A DNA stretch of 15,532 nucleotides, from positions 1 to 15,532 of the forward strand of contig JALZWJ010000365.1 in NCBI GenBank assembly GCA_023300065.1, read 5' to 3'. The DNA is from Akkermansiaceae bacterium. GTDB lineage: Bacteria; Verrucomicrobiota; Verrucomicrobiia; Verrucomicrobiales; Akkermansiaceae. Each line of letters opens with the position of its first letter. Position 1 is the stretch's first letter. Below, in pieces: positions 1 through 6,652 of the stretch. The notes beneath the pieces were generated by a model. It made no database searches and was not told the origin of the DNA. It was given only the letters and a program-made list of their open reading frames with translations. The translations under genes and the position numbers were made by a program.

Positions 1-4
1 TTTT

Positions 5-21
5 AAAAAAAGTCTAGGACT
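5..21 (-). terminator. possible weak intrinsic terminator after the HhH-module gene
   Basis: On the minus strand the stop codon of the gene ending at 14 lies inside a small hairpin. AGTC (18-21) and GACT (11-14) are separated by a 3-base loop, and seven T residues follow (A5-A11 on the plus strand). The T tract is convincing, but the stem is only 4 bp and the window edge cuts off anything further. It may be an intrinsic terminator for the three-gene operon or just an AT-rich gene end. Confidence 0.25.
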
Positions 22-1312
22 GGCCGTACTTCTCAGCGTGAAAGGCGGTCGCTTGCTTGACCCATTCATCCCGCTCGATCCGACCAGGGAAGGAGAGCTG
101 CTCGGAGAATTCCGCAACTTGCTCATCGGTCCAGATCTCGATCTGCTTAAAGCGGTAGAGCCCGAATTTATGAAGCCTGGCTTCCAAAACACCCGCCACT
201 CCTTTGATGCGCTTTAAGTCATCAATCTTAGTCGGCTTCTCGGTAAAGAGAACGCCTAGCTTATGATCTACCCTGATGGGCTGGCCATCAAACTCGCGAG
301 GAAGTCCGGAAGTCCGCGCGACAGGACGAGGGGGATGCGGCTCTGATTTCACGACAGGAGCAGCCGCCGAGACATCCGATGATTCCATTTCTGGATTTTG
401 GTAAATGTTGACGAGTGGCGTGAGGTTCTCGCGATGGTGCTGGCGATGCAGATCCACCGCCTGGTTCACCCATTGCTCGTCCTTAGCACATCCCTTGGTG
501 TTAATCCGCGCGGAAAAAGCATCGCGATTCGCCTGTGACCAGAGAGCAATCTGCTTGTATTGATAAATGCCAAAGTCATTGATCCGAGGCTCCAGTGCGT
601 AGCTGATTCCTTTAATCTTAGTGAGGTCATCGACCTGGTCAGGCTTGCTCGGATAGAGGTAGCCCAACGCCTGATCTTCGACCGCCTCGGTGTTGACAAA
701 GAAGCTAGCGGAACCGCTGGGGGTAGGTTTTTTACTCCGCTCTTTAGCGAGGTCCGCAGTGGCGCGGGCCAACTGATCTTTCGTCCCCTTTTGGCTCACC
801 TTGAGCGCGCTAAGTTCATCACGGAGGCGGGTGAGCTCGGCCGGATTTGTTCCTTCATTCTGGCCACTCTGGGTCTGTTTGGTTGCGGAGGATTTTTCGA
901 GATTTGCAAAGTCAACTTTCAGCGCGGAGAGCTCTTGGTCCCGCTTTCCAAGAGTGGCTTGAAGGCTGGTGAATTTACCTTTGAGCTGGCTGCCACCTCC
1001 GCTAGAAAGGTCTTTATTAAGCTTCACGATCTCGTTTTTACTCTCGCTCAGTTTCTGGTTCCATTGCTTTTTATGCTTTCCAAAAAGCTCTTTAAAACGA
1101 GCGCTGAGATCATAGTCACTCTCGCAAACATCCGTAAAATCAGCACTGAGTTTATCATGCTCAAGTAAGGCAGCACCGAGACGGCGGGCGTGTCTATACC
1201 AAAACAACCAGGCCAGGCCGAGGCCCGCGAAGAAGAACAAGGCGACAGGGAGGAAGAGAGAAAAGAGATAGGGAATCTTCTCTAAATGTTCGATGAAGGC
1301 AAAAGGAGTCAT
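14..1312 (-). CDS. membrane-anchored coiled-coil protein with two tandem helix-hairpin-helix-like modules
   Basis: This 432-residue protein has one strong membrane segment at residues 14-39, followed by basic residues (RHARR), which suggests a cytoplasmic C-terminal bulk. Residues 75-195 are charged, heptad-like and rich in Lys, Glu, Leu and Ala, and are probably a coiled coil. Two homologous modules of about 77 residues follow, at 216-292 and 352-428. Each starts LGxL(Y/F)xxKP and contains (V/I)DDLxxIKG, (F)G(I/L)YxxKQI and WVxQA. The pattern (DDL.xIKG, LExRL, FGLYRFKQIxxW, GRIERDEWVxQA) matches a helix-hairpin-helix-like module known from C-terminal extensions of some NuoE and L21 proteins. 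The first copy is diverged, with GCAKDEQW in place of GRIERDEW. The gene is last in a three-gene operon, 21 nt after its neighbour. Structural and protein-binding roles are the likeliest; DNA binding is possible but not shown. The ATG start has no clear ribosome binding site. Confidence 0.85.
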   Translation of the reverse strand: MTPFAFIEHLEKIPYLFSLFLPVALFFFAGLGLAWLFWYRHARRLGAALLEHDKLSADFTDVCESDYDLSARFKELFGKHKKQWNQKLSESKNEIVKLNKDLSSGGGSQLKGKFTSLQATLGKRDQELSALKVDFANLEKSSATKQTQSGQNEGTNPAELTRLRDELSALKVSQKGTKDQLARATADLAKERSKKPTPSGSASFFVNTEAVEDQALGYLYPSKPDQVDDLTKIKGISYALEPRINDFGIYQYKQIALWSQANRDAFSARINTKGCAKDEQWVNQAVDLHRQHHRENLTPLVNIYQNPEMESSDVSAAAPVVKSEPHPPRPVARTSGLPREFDGQPIRVDHKLGVLFTEKPTKIDDLKRIKGVAGVLEARLHKFGLYRFKQIEIWTDEQVAEFSEQLSFPGRIERDEWVKQATAFHAEKYGQS

Positions 1313-1333
1313 TCTTTAAAAGGGTGAGGTTGA

Positions 1334-1588
1334 TTAAGCCTTAGGGCTCTTAGGGACTTTAGGAAGCTTATCCACGAGCTCCGCGAGTTGACGGTTTTTA
1401 TCGGCGAAGACCCCCTTGCGCTTGCGGAGGTCATCATTCATGGCCTCGACGCGGTCCGCATAGGCCCGGCAATGACGCCAGAGGCTACGCCCGATGAAAA
1501 GGCCGAGAAGAAAAATCAGGAGCCCGCCGACGAGGTAGGCCTCCCATGCGTGTGTGTAGAAAAGTTTCTTTGTGACTAAGATGCTCAT
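1334..1588 (-). CDS. small membrane protein, unknown function
   Basis: An 84-residue protein with one membrane helix at about residues 16-37 (LVGGLLIFLLGLFIG core) followed by Arg/His-rich residues (RSLWRHCR). This orientation puts the C-terminus in the cytoplasm. Residues 43-72 are charged and helical and may form a short coiled coil, and the tail is Lys/Pro-rich (KVPKSPKA). It has the same membrane-helix-then-coiled-coil design as the product of the next gene, in miniature. It sits 12 nt after the OmpA-domain gene and 21 nt before the HhH-module gene, so co-transcription is very likely. I recognise no family. The real-gene call rests on operon position, an ATG start and sensible membrane-protein composition. 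Confidence 0.72.
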   Translation of the reverse strand: MSILVTKKLFYTHAWEAYLVGGLLIFLLGLFIGRSLWRHCRAYADRVEAMNDDLRKRKGVFADKNRQLAELVDKLPKVPKSPKA

Positions 1589-1600
1589 GGTTATTGTTGG

Positions 1601-3097
1601 TTATTCTGAAGGGGTGGGCACTTCTTCTGATTTCTCTGTGATTGAGATCTCAACTCGACGACTTTTCCAAAGGTTTTTCCGAGAAGTCTGTGAGGTATCC
1701 TCGCCAAAGTGGGCGACAATGAGGCGCTCTGCCGGGACTCCTTTTTTAATCAAACCGGAGCGGACGGCATTGGCACGCTTTAGTGAGAGTGCGCGGTTCG
1801 AGGCGGCATTACCACGGAGGTCAGCGTAGCCTCCTACGGTGAGAGTTTGTGTGACGGTTTTTGCCCCGAGGATGATGGCGGCGGCGGCATTGATCTGCTT
1901 GTTCTGACTTGATTTGATTCTCGAGGAGGAGGTATTGAAATAGATTGCGAGGGGCTTGAGCCGCTTAATCATCGCGGCGGCTAGGGCGGATTCATCCTCG
2001 CTCATGGCAGACATGATCGGTGCGTCAGGCGAGGGCTTGACCAACAAGGGCGCTGGCTGCGCCCCCAAGGAAAAAGAAGCGACACGCTCAACTGAAGCAG
2101 GGATTTGGTGAACAATTTCCCGCATAGACTCATGGCCTTTCTCATCTCGAAAAGTAGCCTCAGCGGCGAAACGATCATGGGAGTAGTGGAGCTTGGCCGG
2201 TCCATCGGTGGCAGCGAGGAATGAGGGGATGGTGCCCTCCACGCTTTCCATCCACCATCCCGCCCGAGGTCGGAGTGCGATGGAGGTGTCATCCACGACG
2301 CGGGCACCCTTTGCCTCACTTTTCACGAGGTTTAAGAGGCGGGTCTGCGTCGTAACATCTGGGAGCAGACCCGTGACGACGATTTCCTCGCTACCCCTAA
2401 CGATTCCGAATTCGAGATTCTGATAAGGTTGGATTTTAAAGTTCGTCACAGGGGCCACTTCCGCCGGCAAAGTGGCACTGGCGAGGTTCAGGAGGGCCGC
2501 TTCTTGTTTCATATTTTCGAGGAGACCACCCATCGTGGCGTCAGAAGGAGTCCAACTGAGGCAGCCCTCAGTGGCGTTGGTGAGAATTTGAGGGGCAAGG
2601 GAGGAGAGTTTATCGGTGGGTTGGATCGCAGCCACCTCATCACTGAGTTTGAGTTGATCAATCACGGAGCGCGGGGATCCACCAGATTTCACGGGAGTGG
2701 AAGCGAGGTTTACAAGGTAGCTTCTCTCGGCTTCATCACGGACAGTCCCAGAGAGAATCACCGATTGATCAGCCTGCTCTGCAAGGCGGAAGCTAGGGGG
2801 AGAGGGAGGAAGAGGGGCCGGGCCACTGAGATCAATGTCAGCGTAGAGGCCAATGATACCATCAAGATCATCTTGGAGGGCTTTTCTCTCAGCGACCCCA
2901 GCGGGTAATTTCCCAAGGTGAGTGAGGTGGTGATTCTTAATCACGATGCCAGAGGAATCTAGGCCATGCTGCGAGAGAACCGCAGCGACCTTCATTTTTA
3001 AATCGCGCTCGATGGTGGCTTGGTAACGTGGATGCACCCAAAAAGTGCTGACGATAAGGAGAACCAGAAAGAGGCAAATACCGAGGAAGGGTTTCAT
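1601..3097 (-). CDS. membrane-anchored protein with C-terminal OmpA-like peptidoglycan-binding domain
   Basis: A 498-residue protein. Residues 4-21 are a hydrophobic segment without an obvious signal-peptidase site (followed by TFWVHPRYQ), so it may be an uncleaved inner-membrane anchor. The central region contains two stretches (SVILSGTVRDEAER and EIVVTGLLPDVTTQTR) that read like BON-type repeats, each a strand-rich unit beginning with a V(I)xSG(T)V pattern. Residues 380-490 form an OmpA/MotB-type domain, with GYADLRGNAASNRALSLKRA followed by VRSGLIKKGVPAERL and KSRRVEI. The Asp of the GYAD motif and the Arg pair of SRRVEI correspond to the residues that bind diaminopimelate in OmpA. It is the first gene of a three-gene operon. 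There is no beta-barrel region, so the classic outer-membrane porin OmpA is excluded. The BON-plus-OmpA layout recalls mycobacterial ArfA, though that comparison is only architectural. Confidence 0.85.
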   Translation of the reverse strand: MKPFLGICLFLVLLIVSTFWVHPRYQATIERDLKMKVAAVLSQHGLDSSGIVIKNHHLTHLGKLPAGVAERKALQDDLDGIIGLYADIDLSGPAPLPPSPPSFRLAEQADQSVILSGTVRDEAERSYLVNLASTPVKSGGSPRSVIDQLKLSDEVAAIQPTDKLSSLAPQILTNATEGCLSWTPSDATMGGLLENMKQEAALLNLASATLPAEVAPVTNFKIQPYQNLEFGIVRGSEEIVVTGLLPDVTTQTRLLNLVKSEAKGARVVDDTSIALRPRAGWWMESVEGTIPSFLAATDGPAKLHYSHDRFAAEATFRDEKGHESMREIVHQIPASVERVASFSLGAQPAPLLVKPSPDAPIMSAMSEDESALAAAMIKRLKPLAIYFNTSSSRIKSSQNKQINAAAAIILGAKTVTQTLTVGGYADLRGNAASNRALSLKRANAVRSGLIKKGVPAERLIVAHFGEDTSQTSRKNLWKSRRVEISITEKSEEVPTPSE

Positions 3098-3291
3098 GAA
3101 ATGACAAATTAAGAGGAATCGGGGCCGAATTTGAAGAATAATGCGTCATCTCATAGACGTTTCCCACCGCCCTCTCATTCACACTTCTTGAAACAAAACT
3201 CATTGGAACAGAGCCCGATCTCCTCTGAAGGGCGAAGGGTGCCCACAAAGACTCCTTTCGTCAACTGAGCGACGAAACCCATTCCACGTTT

Positions 3292-3317
3292 ATTAAAATG
3301 TAGTCTACGGGACCACA
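3292..3317 (-). terminator. likely intrinsic terminator after the 3329-3859 gene
   Basis: Reading the minus strand 12 nt beyond the stop codon, TGTGGTC and GACTACA pair over 7 bp with one G-U wobble around a CCGTA loop. TTTTAAT follows directly. Stem, short loop and T-rich tail are in the right order and spacing for a rho-independent terminator. The stem is not very GC-rich, so it may be inefficient. It would separate the M50-protease transcript from the downstream OmpA-domain operon. Confidence 0.5.
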
Positions 3318-3328
3318 TCTGCCCTCAC

Positions 3329-3859
3329 CTACTCGATCCCGGCGATGGGCACACGAACTCGTCGCGGGAGGCTCTTCCGCCATCCATGCCATTCGCTGAG
3401 CTCTCGCTGCGCAGATGTTTCGCGGAACTCTGACAACTGTTCTTCTAACCAAGTTTGTAAGTTCGCTTTATCGATCGGCTCTCCTGCGGCGGTCATTCTG
3501 ACCACTTGTGGGACCTCCACAATGAGGTGGGAACGGTCCTGCGTCCTCCGACGAGAGAGGATACGGCAACCCGTAGCGACTTCATAGTTGGTTAAGAATT
3601 GCCGGAAGGATTCATCCGTCGCTATAACCTCTCGATACTCCTCTCCTAATTTAAGCTGGAAGACGACCAAAGGGCGTGCTTCGGGGCGGAATTTTTGCGG
3701 ATGGGCCCGAACAAAAGCCGAGCTTGGAGTTGAAATGGGGATAACCACCCCGCAGGTTATTATGACACAAAAATGTGGCAATCCAAAAAGCCTAAAAACC
3801 CCTTGAAAATTGTGAAATCTGAATCCAGCGCGATCTTGCAGAGAACCGACTCCGCGCAT
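3329..3859 (-). CDS. hypothetical exported protein
   Basis: A 176-residue reading frame that matches no family I recognise. From the ATG at 3859 the first 26 residues are not hydrophobic. The segment at residues 28-47 (PHFCVIITCGVVIPISTPSSA) then resembles a signal peptide ending in an SSA cleavage site. An in-frame TTG at 3781-3779 would give a more typical signal peptide starting at that point, so the true start is uncertain. The mature part is charged and soluble (RPLVVFQLKLGEEYREV, EVATGCRILSRRR, LIVEVPQVVRM) and looks like a mixed alpha/beta domain. It starts 66 nt after the M50-type protease gene on the same strand, so the two could share a transcript. A terminator-like hairpin follows. 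Confidence 0.6.
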   Translation of the reverse strand: MRGVGSLQDRAGFRFHNFQGVFRLFGLPHFCVIITCGVVIPISTPSSAFVRAHPQKFRPEARPLVVFQLKLGEEYREVIATDESFRQFLTNYEVATGCRILSRRRTQDRSHLIVEVPQVVRMTAAGEPIDKANLQTWLEEQLSEFRETSAQRELSEWHGWRKSLPRRVRVPIAGIE

Positions 3860-3925
3860 TCACCATGAAAAACACCTACAGAGCCAAGAAAACTGTGTCG
3901 TTTACCACACTCATCACCGATGGAT

Positions 3926-4540
3926 TCACCCTCTCTTTCCAAAGAGCGATAAGAGAATACCCAGCCCATCATTTGCCGACTCCCCCTTCTTAGTGATCGC
4001 GCTGCTGGGAATCAGGTTAATGACCGCGCTCGTCAAGGCGCTCAGTGCGACTCCCTGTGAGACGAGATCGAGGGAGACCAAACTAGGGTTTAGAAATTTC
4101 TCGAAACCGATAAAGCCGTAGATGCCAAAGAAGACTAGCAGCTCAATTCCCGGCCCCGCAAAGTAGACGGAAGCGCTCTTGAAACGGCTCCAATCCGCGT
4201 CTTCACAGTGAGGTAAAATATACCCTCCAATCGGCATCATTCTGAACTCAACTTTGGTCTCCTTGTATTGAAATTCTTTGATGACTTTTCCATACCCCAC
4301 CACGAATTCTTTCACCTCCCAACCGACCAGTTTCGAGACAAACGCATGCCCGAATTCATGGAGAAACGTCAGAGGGAGCCAAGCCACGATGAAGACCACC
4401 GCAGCCATCTTCTTCGGCTCGAAGTTTGTCAAAAGATCGAGCGAGAAACCCACCAACATCAAAAGTAAAAAGACATAGTAGGTGATCTTCTCACCCCGAG
4501 TCGATGGCCCAGAATCCTTCGTGTAATCAATCTCTAGCAT
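3926..4540 (-). CDS. M50 (site-2 protease) family integral membrane metalloprotease
   Basis: A 204-residue membrane protein. Helices lie at about residues 19-38, 45-69, 122-142 and 156-178. HEFGH at 61-65 inside the second helix is the HExxH zinc site of M50 proteases. FAGPGIELLVF at 127-137 matches the conserved AGP segment. NLIP at 175-178 followed by NDGLG at 190-194 supplies the third zinc ligand, Asp191. No PDZ domain is present, so it is a compact core-type S2P rather than an RseP type. Family members cleave membrane-spanning substrates within or near the bilayer, often to release regulators; the substrate here cannot be told. The gene is divergent from the toxin-antitoxin pair and is followed on the same strand by an unknown exported protein. 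Confidence 0.85.
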   Translation of the reverse strand: MLEIDYTKDSGPSTRGEKITYYVFLLLMLVGFSLDLLTNFEPKKMAAVVFIVAWLPLTFLHEFGHAFVSKLVGWEVKEFVVGYGKVIKEFQYKETKVEFRMMPIGGYILPHCEDADWSRFKSASVYFAGPGIELLVFFGIYGFIGFEKFLNPSLVSLDLVSQGVALSALTSAVINLIPSSAITKKGESANDGLGILLSLFGKRG

Positions 4541-4624
4541 AAGATGTCTCTGCCACCTTAGTCAGAACCTTCCTGTGATTCAACGGGAGTCTTTATCCAA
4601 TCGAAGCCGAGTCATCCGGCACTT

Positions 4625-4685
4625 CCGAGCATTAGCCCGAATGGTGCTCGGTTAAGGGGCCTCACCGGTAAAAACCGCAGAGGTC
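4625..4685. repeat. two adjacent stem-loops in the divergent intergenic region
   Basis: The 213-base gap between the M50 gene and the antitoxin gene holds two neighbouring inverted repeats. The first pairs CCGAGCA (4625-4631) with TGCTCGG (4645-4651), a perfect 7 bp with a 13-base loop. The second runs from 4658 to 4685. Its outer arm pairs GGCCTC with GAGGTC including one wobble, then come two mismatches, and CGGT pairs with ACCG around an AAAA loop. Neither is followed by a T tract on either strand, so these are not simple terminators. They could form structure in the M50 5' leader, or be a small repeat element or ncRNA remnant. Confidence 0.45.
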
Positions 4686-4703
4686 GGAGAGTGACGCAGA
4701 GCC

Positions 4704-4747
4704 GTGTAAATCATCCGCTTGATCTCACACTACAAACAAGGTAATTT
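4704..4747 (+). promoter_or_regulatory. putative promoter and operator of the toxin-antitoxin pair
   Basis: GTGTAAATCA (4704-4713) and TGATCTCACAC (4720-4730) form an imperfect inverted repeat. One arm matches the reverse complement of the other except for one base and a one-base bulge, with a 6-base spacer. TTGATC (4719-4724) and TAATTT (4742-4747), 17 bases apart, fit a sigma-70 promoter, which would place transcription start at about 4754, the antitoxin ATG. A palindrome over the -35 box is the usual site for autorepression by a type II antitoxin. All of this is by eye and unverified. Confidence 0.35.
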
Positions 4748-4753
4748 GATGTC

Positions 4754-4969
4754 ATGAGCACTTTGCAAGAAATCGAAAAAGCCATCGATAAGCTTCCTCG
4801 TGGTGAGGTCTACGAGCTTGGCGCTTGGTTAGACCAACGTCTGAACGGTGATTGGGATACCCAGATCGAGAACGATGTGAAAGATGGCCGCTTGGACGCG
4901 ATTGCGGAAGAAGCTCTCAGGGAACATCGGGCTGGCAAGACGAAGAACTTTCCTGATCGTGAAGAGTAA
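4754..4969 (+). CDS. antitoxin of a RelE/ParE-type toxin-antitoxin system
   Basis: A 71-residue acidic protein with EIEKAIDKLPRGEVYELGAWLDQRL at the N-terminus and WDTQIENDVKDGRLDAIAEEAL plus HRAGKT at the C-terminus. Many small antitoxins encoded before RelE/ParE toxins share this layout: a short helical N-terminal part, then a WDxQIExDxxxGRLDAL segment and an RAGK tail. The C-terminal acidic segment would be expected to wrap the toxin. The gene overlaps the toxin by 11 nt, so the two are translationally coupled. An AAGG at 4738-4741 lies 12 nt upstream of the ATG, which is long for a ribosome binding site. A palindrome upstream suggests autorepression, although the protein has no clear DNA-binding motif. 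Confidence 0.82.
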   Translation: MSTLQEIEKAIDKLPRGEVYELGAWLDQRLNGDWDTQIENDVKDGRLDAIAEEALREHRAGKTKNFPDREE

Positions 4970-5213
4970 GGCCACGAGCAGCTTCTGGCAGGGATATTCC
5001 CGTCTGCCAGCGAAAGTCCAGACCGCCGCTGACAAGCAGTATTCCATCTGGCTAGATGACCCGTTTCATTCTTCTGTGAGATTCAAAAAAGTCGGCAGGT
5101 TTTGGTCAGCACGGATCACAGGGAGCTACCGGACATTGGGAGTCATGGATGGTGACACGGTGGTTTGGTTTTTCATCGGCAGCCATGCTGAATACGATCA
5201 GATCCTCTCGTAG
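4959..5213 (+). CDS. RelE/ParE-family toxin
   Basis: An 84-residue toxin read from a GTG at 4959 that overlaps the antitoxin stop. The frame stays open upstream to 4884, but that longer version lies inside the antitoxin gene and lacks family similarity. Key signals are FWQGYSRLPAKVQ, YSIWLDDPFHSSVRFKKVG, ARITGSYRTLGV and WFFIGSHAEYDQIL. The ending GSHAEYDxxL and the pattern (W..DPFHSSxxFKKxG......RITGSYRxLG) are hallmarks of a widespread RelE/ParE-like subgroup. Family members either cleave mRNA on the ribosome or inhibit gyrase, and the sequence does not say which. The pair sits alone between a membrane protease gene and a secreted-protein operon. No mobile element flanks it. Confidence 0.85.
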   Translation: MKSKATSSFWQGYSRLPAKVQTAADKQYSIWLDDPFHSSVRFKKVGRFWSARITGSYRTLGVMDGDTVVWFFIGSHAEYDQILS

Positions 5214-5240
5214 CGTTACGACAGCAGATGCCTCCGAAAC

Positions 5241-6647
5241 TTAGTCCCCGAGGCAGTAGAGGGAGCCATCTTTCGAGCCCGCGTAGACGCGGCCGTTCCA
5301 GACGACGGGGGTGGCATCGAACATGGGGCCGCTGAGGCGATCTAGGAGGACCATTTTTCCGGCGGGGGTGACTTGGTAGAGGTCCATGCCATTGTCGTAG
5401 CCGATGATGATTTTATCCCCGACGAAGAGTGGGGTGGAGATGGTGCCTTCCGGGAGCTTCACGGTATCAAGTACGAGGGGGGCTGGATATTGAACCTTAC
5501 GGCGCGGGCCCCAGTTTGTGACTCCGGGTTGGAGCTTTTTGTGGTTCACTAGGGTGAGGTTTCCATCGATCCCGACGAAGCAGGCGAGGTCTTTTGAGAC
5601 GGTGGAGTCATACCGGTGATTGACGGCGGGGCTGCCGACGAGGCCGCCCTCCCATGTATACCATTTCCGGTCGGGGAGTGGGTGGAACCATTTTACTTTT
5701 CCGCTGGTTGCGAACTTTACGACGCCGCCTTGGCCGGAGATGAATTGTTTTTCGACCCCGAGGAGGAGGTGCTTGTCATTGGTGAGGGGCATGGAGCCGT
5801 TGAGGTCGCCACCGATGTCGAGTTTCTGCTTCGCTCCGCCAAAGAAACCGAGGCCACAACCATAGACCCGGCCTACGCCGGCGGCGACGTAAGCGGTGCT
5901 GCCGATCATGGTGGGGGATGACTCGCAGCAGAGTTCACTCCCATAAAGAGGGCGGTCTGATTCGCGGTAGAGGAGGAATTGCTTGTTAATCTTGGGGGCT
6001 GGGAAGCCATCGACCACGCTGGCCTTGCGGACATCTGGCGAGAAGATGGTGAAGTAGCCGTTCTCCAGCGGGATGGCGGCCTTGCTGCCGATGACCACGG
6101 CGGAGGCATCGCAGTCGCGGCTGTTAGAGGAGGTGGCGCGGGAGTTATGGCGCCAAAGTTTCTTTCCGGTGGTGTAGGAAATCCCGTGCAGGCTGTGTGC
6201 CGTGCCGGTGCGCCAATGCTGGCCGTAGCCACTGCGGCTCCCGACGATGAGGGTGTAACGTGACTCGGTAGGGCCACCGACATCGGCGAAGGTGGGGGTG
6301 CCTTTGATGACATCACCGACGCTGGTGGACCAGATGACTTTGCCATCGCGCGCGCGGATTTTTTTGACGTGGTGGCTGAGCGTTCCTTGGATGAGGTAGA
6401 GCTCACCGCCCTCATCGATGACGAGCGGTTGGCCGGTCCAGCCTGCGCCTTTCCAGGTGCGGGTATCGCCGGTGCCGAAGGTCGTTTTACCGCTACCGAG
6501 GGCGGTCTTCCACTTGATGCGGAGTTTGGACGGGGCCTGATTTCCGTAGTAGTTACGTTGGTTATCGCCGAGGTAGGTGCCGACAAGTGGCTTGATTTGT
6601 GCGCTGAGAGTGGCGCAGGTGAGAAGGAGGGGGAGGAGGAATTTCAT
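5241..6647 (-). CDS. exported PQQ-like beta-propeller repeat protein
   Basis: A 468-residue protein with a short signal peptide (MKFLLPLLLTCATLSA, cleavage before QIKP). The rest is a WD/PQQ-like propeller. Repeated blades carry the DGKVIWSTSVGDVIKGTPTF pattern at residues 101-120, then TGKKLWRHN at 160-168, SGKVKWFHPLP at 315-325, KDLACFVGIDGNLTLVN at 352-368, IIIGYDNGMDLYQV at 413-426 and VYAGSKDGSLYCL at 454-466. The last blade probably closes on the first strands. A Cys-Cys pair at 240-241 is unusual. No PQQ ligands of a quinoprotein dehydrogenase are evident, so it may be a binding or scaffold propeller of the BamB type. It starts 5 nt after the dipeptidase gene, which implies co-transcription and coupling. 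Confidence 0.85.
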   Translation of the reverse strand: MKFLLPLLLTCATLSAQIKPLVGTYLGDNQRNYYGNQAPSKLRIKWKTALGSGKTTFGTGDTRTWKGAGWTGQPLVIDEGGELYLIQGTLSHHVKKIRARDGKVIWSTSVGDVIKGTPTFADVGGPTESRYTLIVGSRSGYGQHWRTGTAHSLHGISYTTGKKLWRHNSRATSSNSRDCDASAVVIGSKAAIPLENGYFTIFSPDVRKASVVDGFPAPKINKQFLLYRESDRPLYGSELCCESSPTMIGSTAYVAAGVGRVYGCGLGFFGGAKQKLDIGGDLNGSMPLTNDKHLLLGVEKQFISGQGGVVKFATSGKVKWFHPLPDRKWYTWEGGLVGSPAVNHRYDSTVSKDLACFVGIDGNLTLVNHKKLQPGVTNWGPRRKVQYPAPLVLDTVKLPEGTISTPLFVGDKIIIGYDNGMDLYQVTPAGKMVLLDRLSGPMFDATPVVWNGRVYAGSKDGSLYCLGD

Positions 6648-6652
6648 GAGCT

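Noticed and set aside
560..1168. 202-codon open frame on the plus strand
   Set aside because: It lies wholly antisense to the coiled-coil gene. That gene has an obvious membrane helix and duplicated modules, and the plus-strand translation shows no recognisable domain.
1601..3097. Classical outer-membrane OmpA porin
   Set aside because: There is no N-terminal beta-barrel. The N-terminus is a hydrophobic anchor and the middle is BON-like, so only the C-terminal domain is shared.
3098..3328. Possible promoter or small gene in the largest gene-free gap
   Set aside because: I saw no convincing -35/-10 pair for the OmpA-domain operon and no small frame with a start, ribosome binding site and plausible composition. 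Only the terminator at 3292-3317 is supported.
4625..4657. Possible integron attC site (stem-loop followed by GTTAAGG)
   Set aside because: GTTAAGG does not fit the GTTRRRY consensus at the last base, no matching RYYYAAC box was found on the other side, and no integrase or cassette array is present.
5229..5255. TGCCTC/GAGGCA inverted repeat at the convergent toxin/propeller ends
   Set aside because: It is only a 6-bp stem with a 15-base loop, has no T tract, and overlaps the propeller coding end, so it is not supported as a terminator.
5906..6586. 226-codon minus-strand frame inside the propeller gene
   Set aside because: It is in another frame of the same strand. The translation is low-complexity Ser/Pro/Ala, as expected from a G/C-rich shadow, while the propeller frame has blade motifs and a signal peptide.
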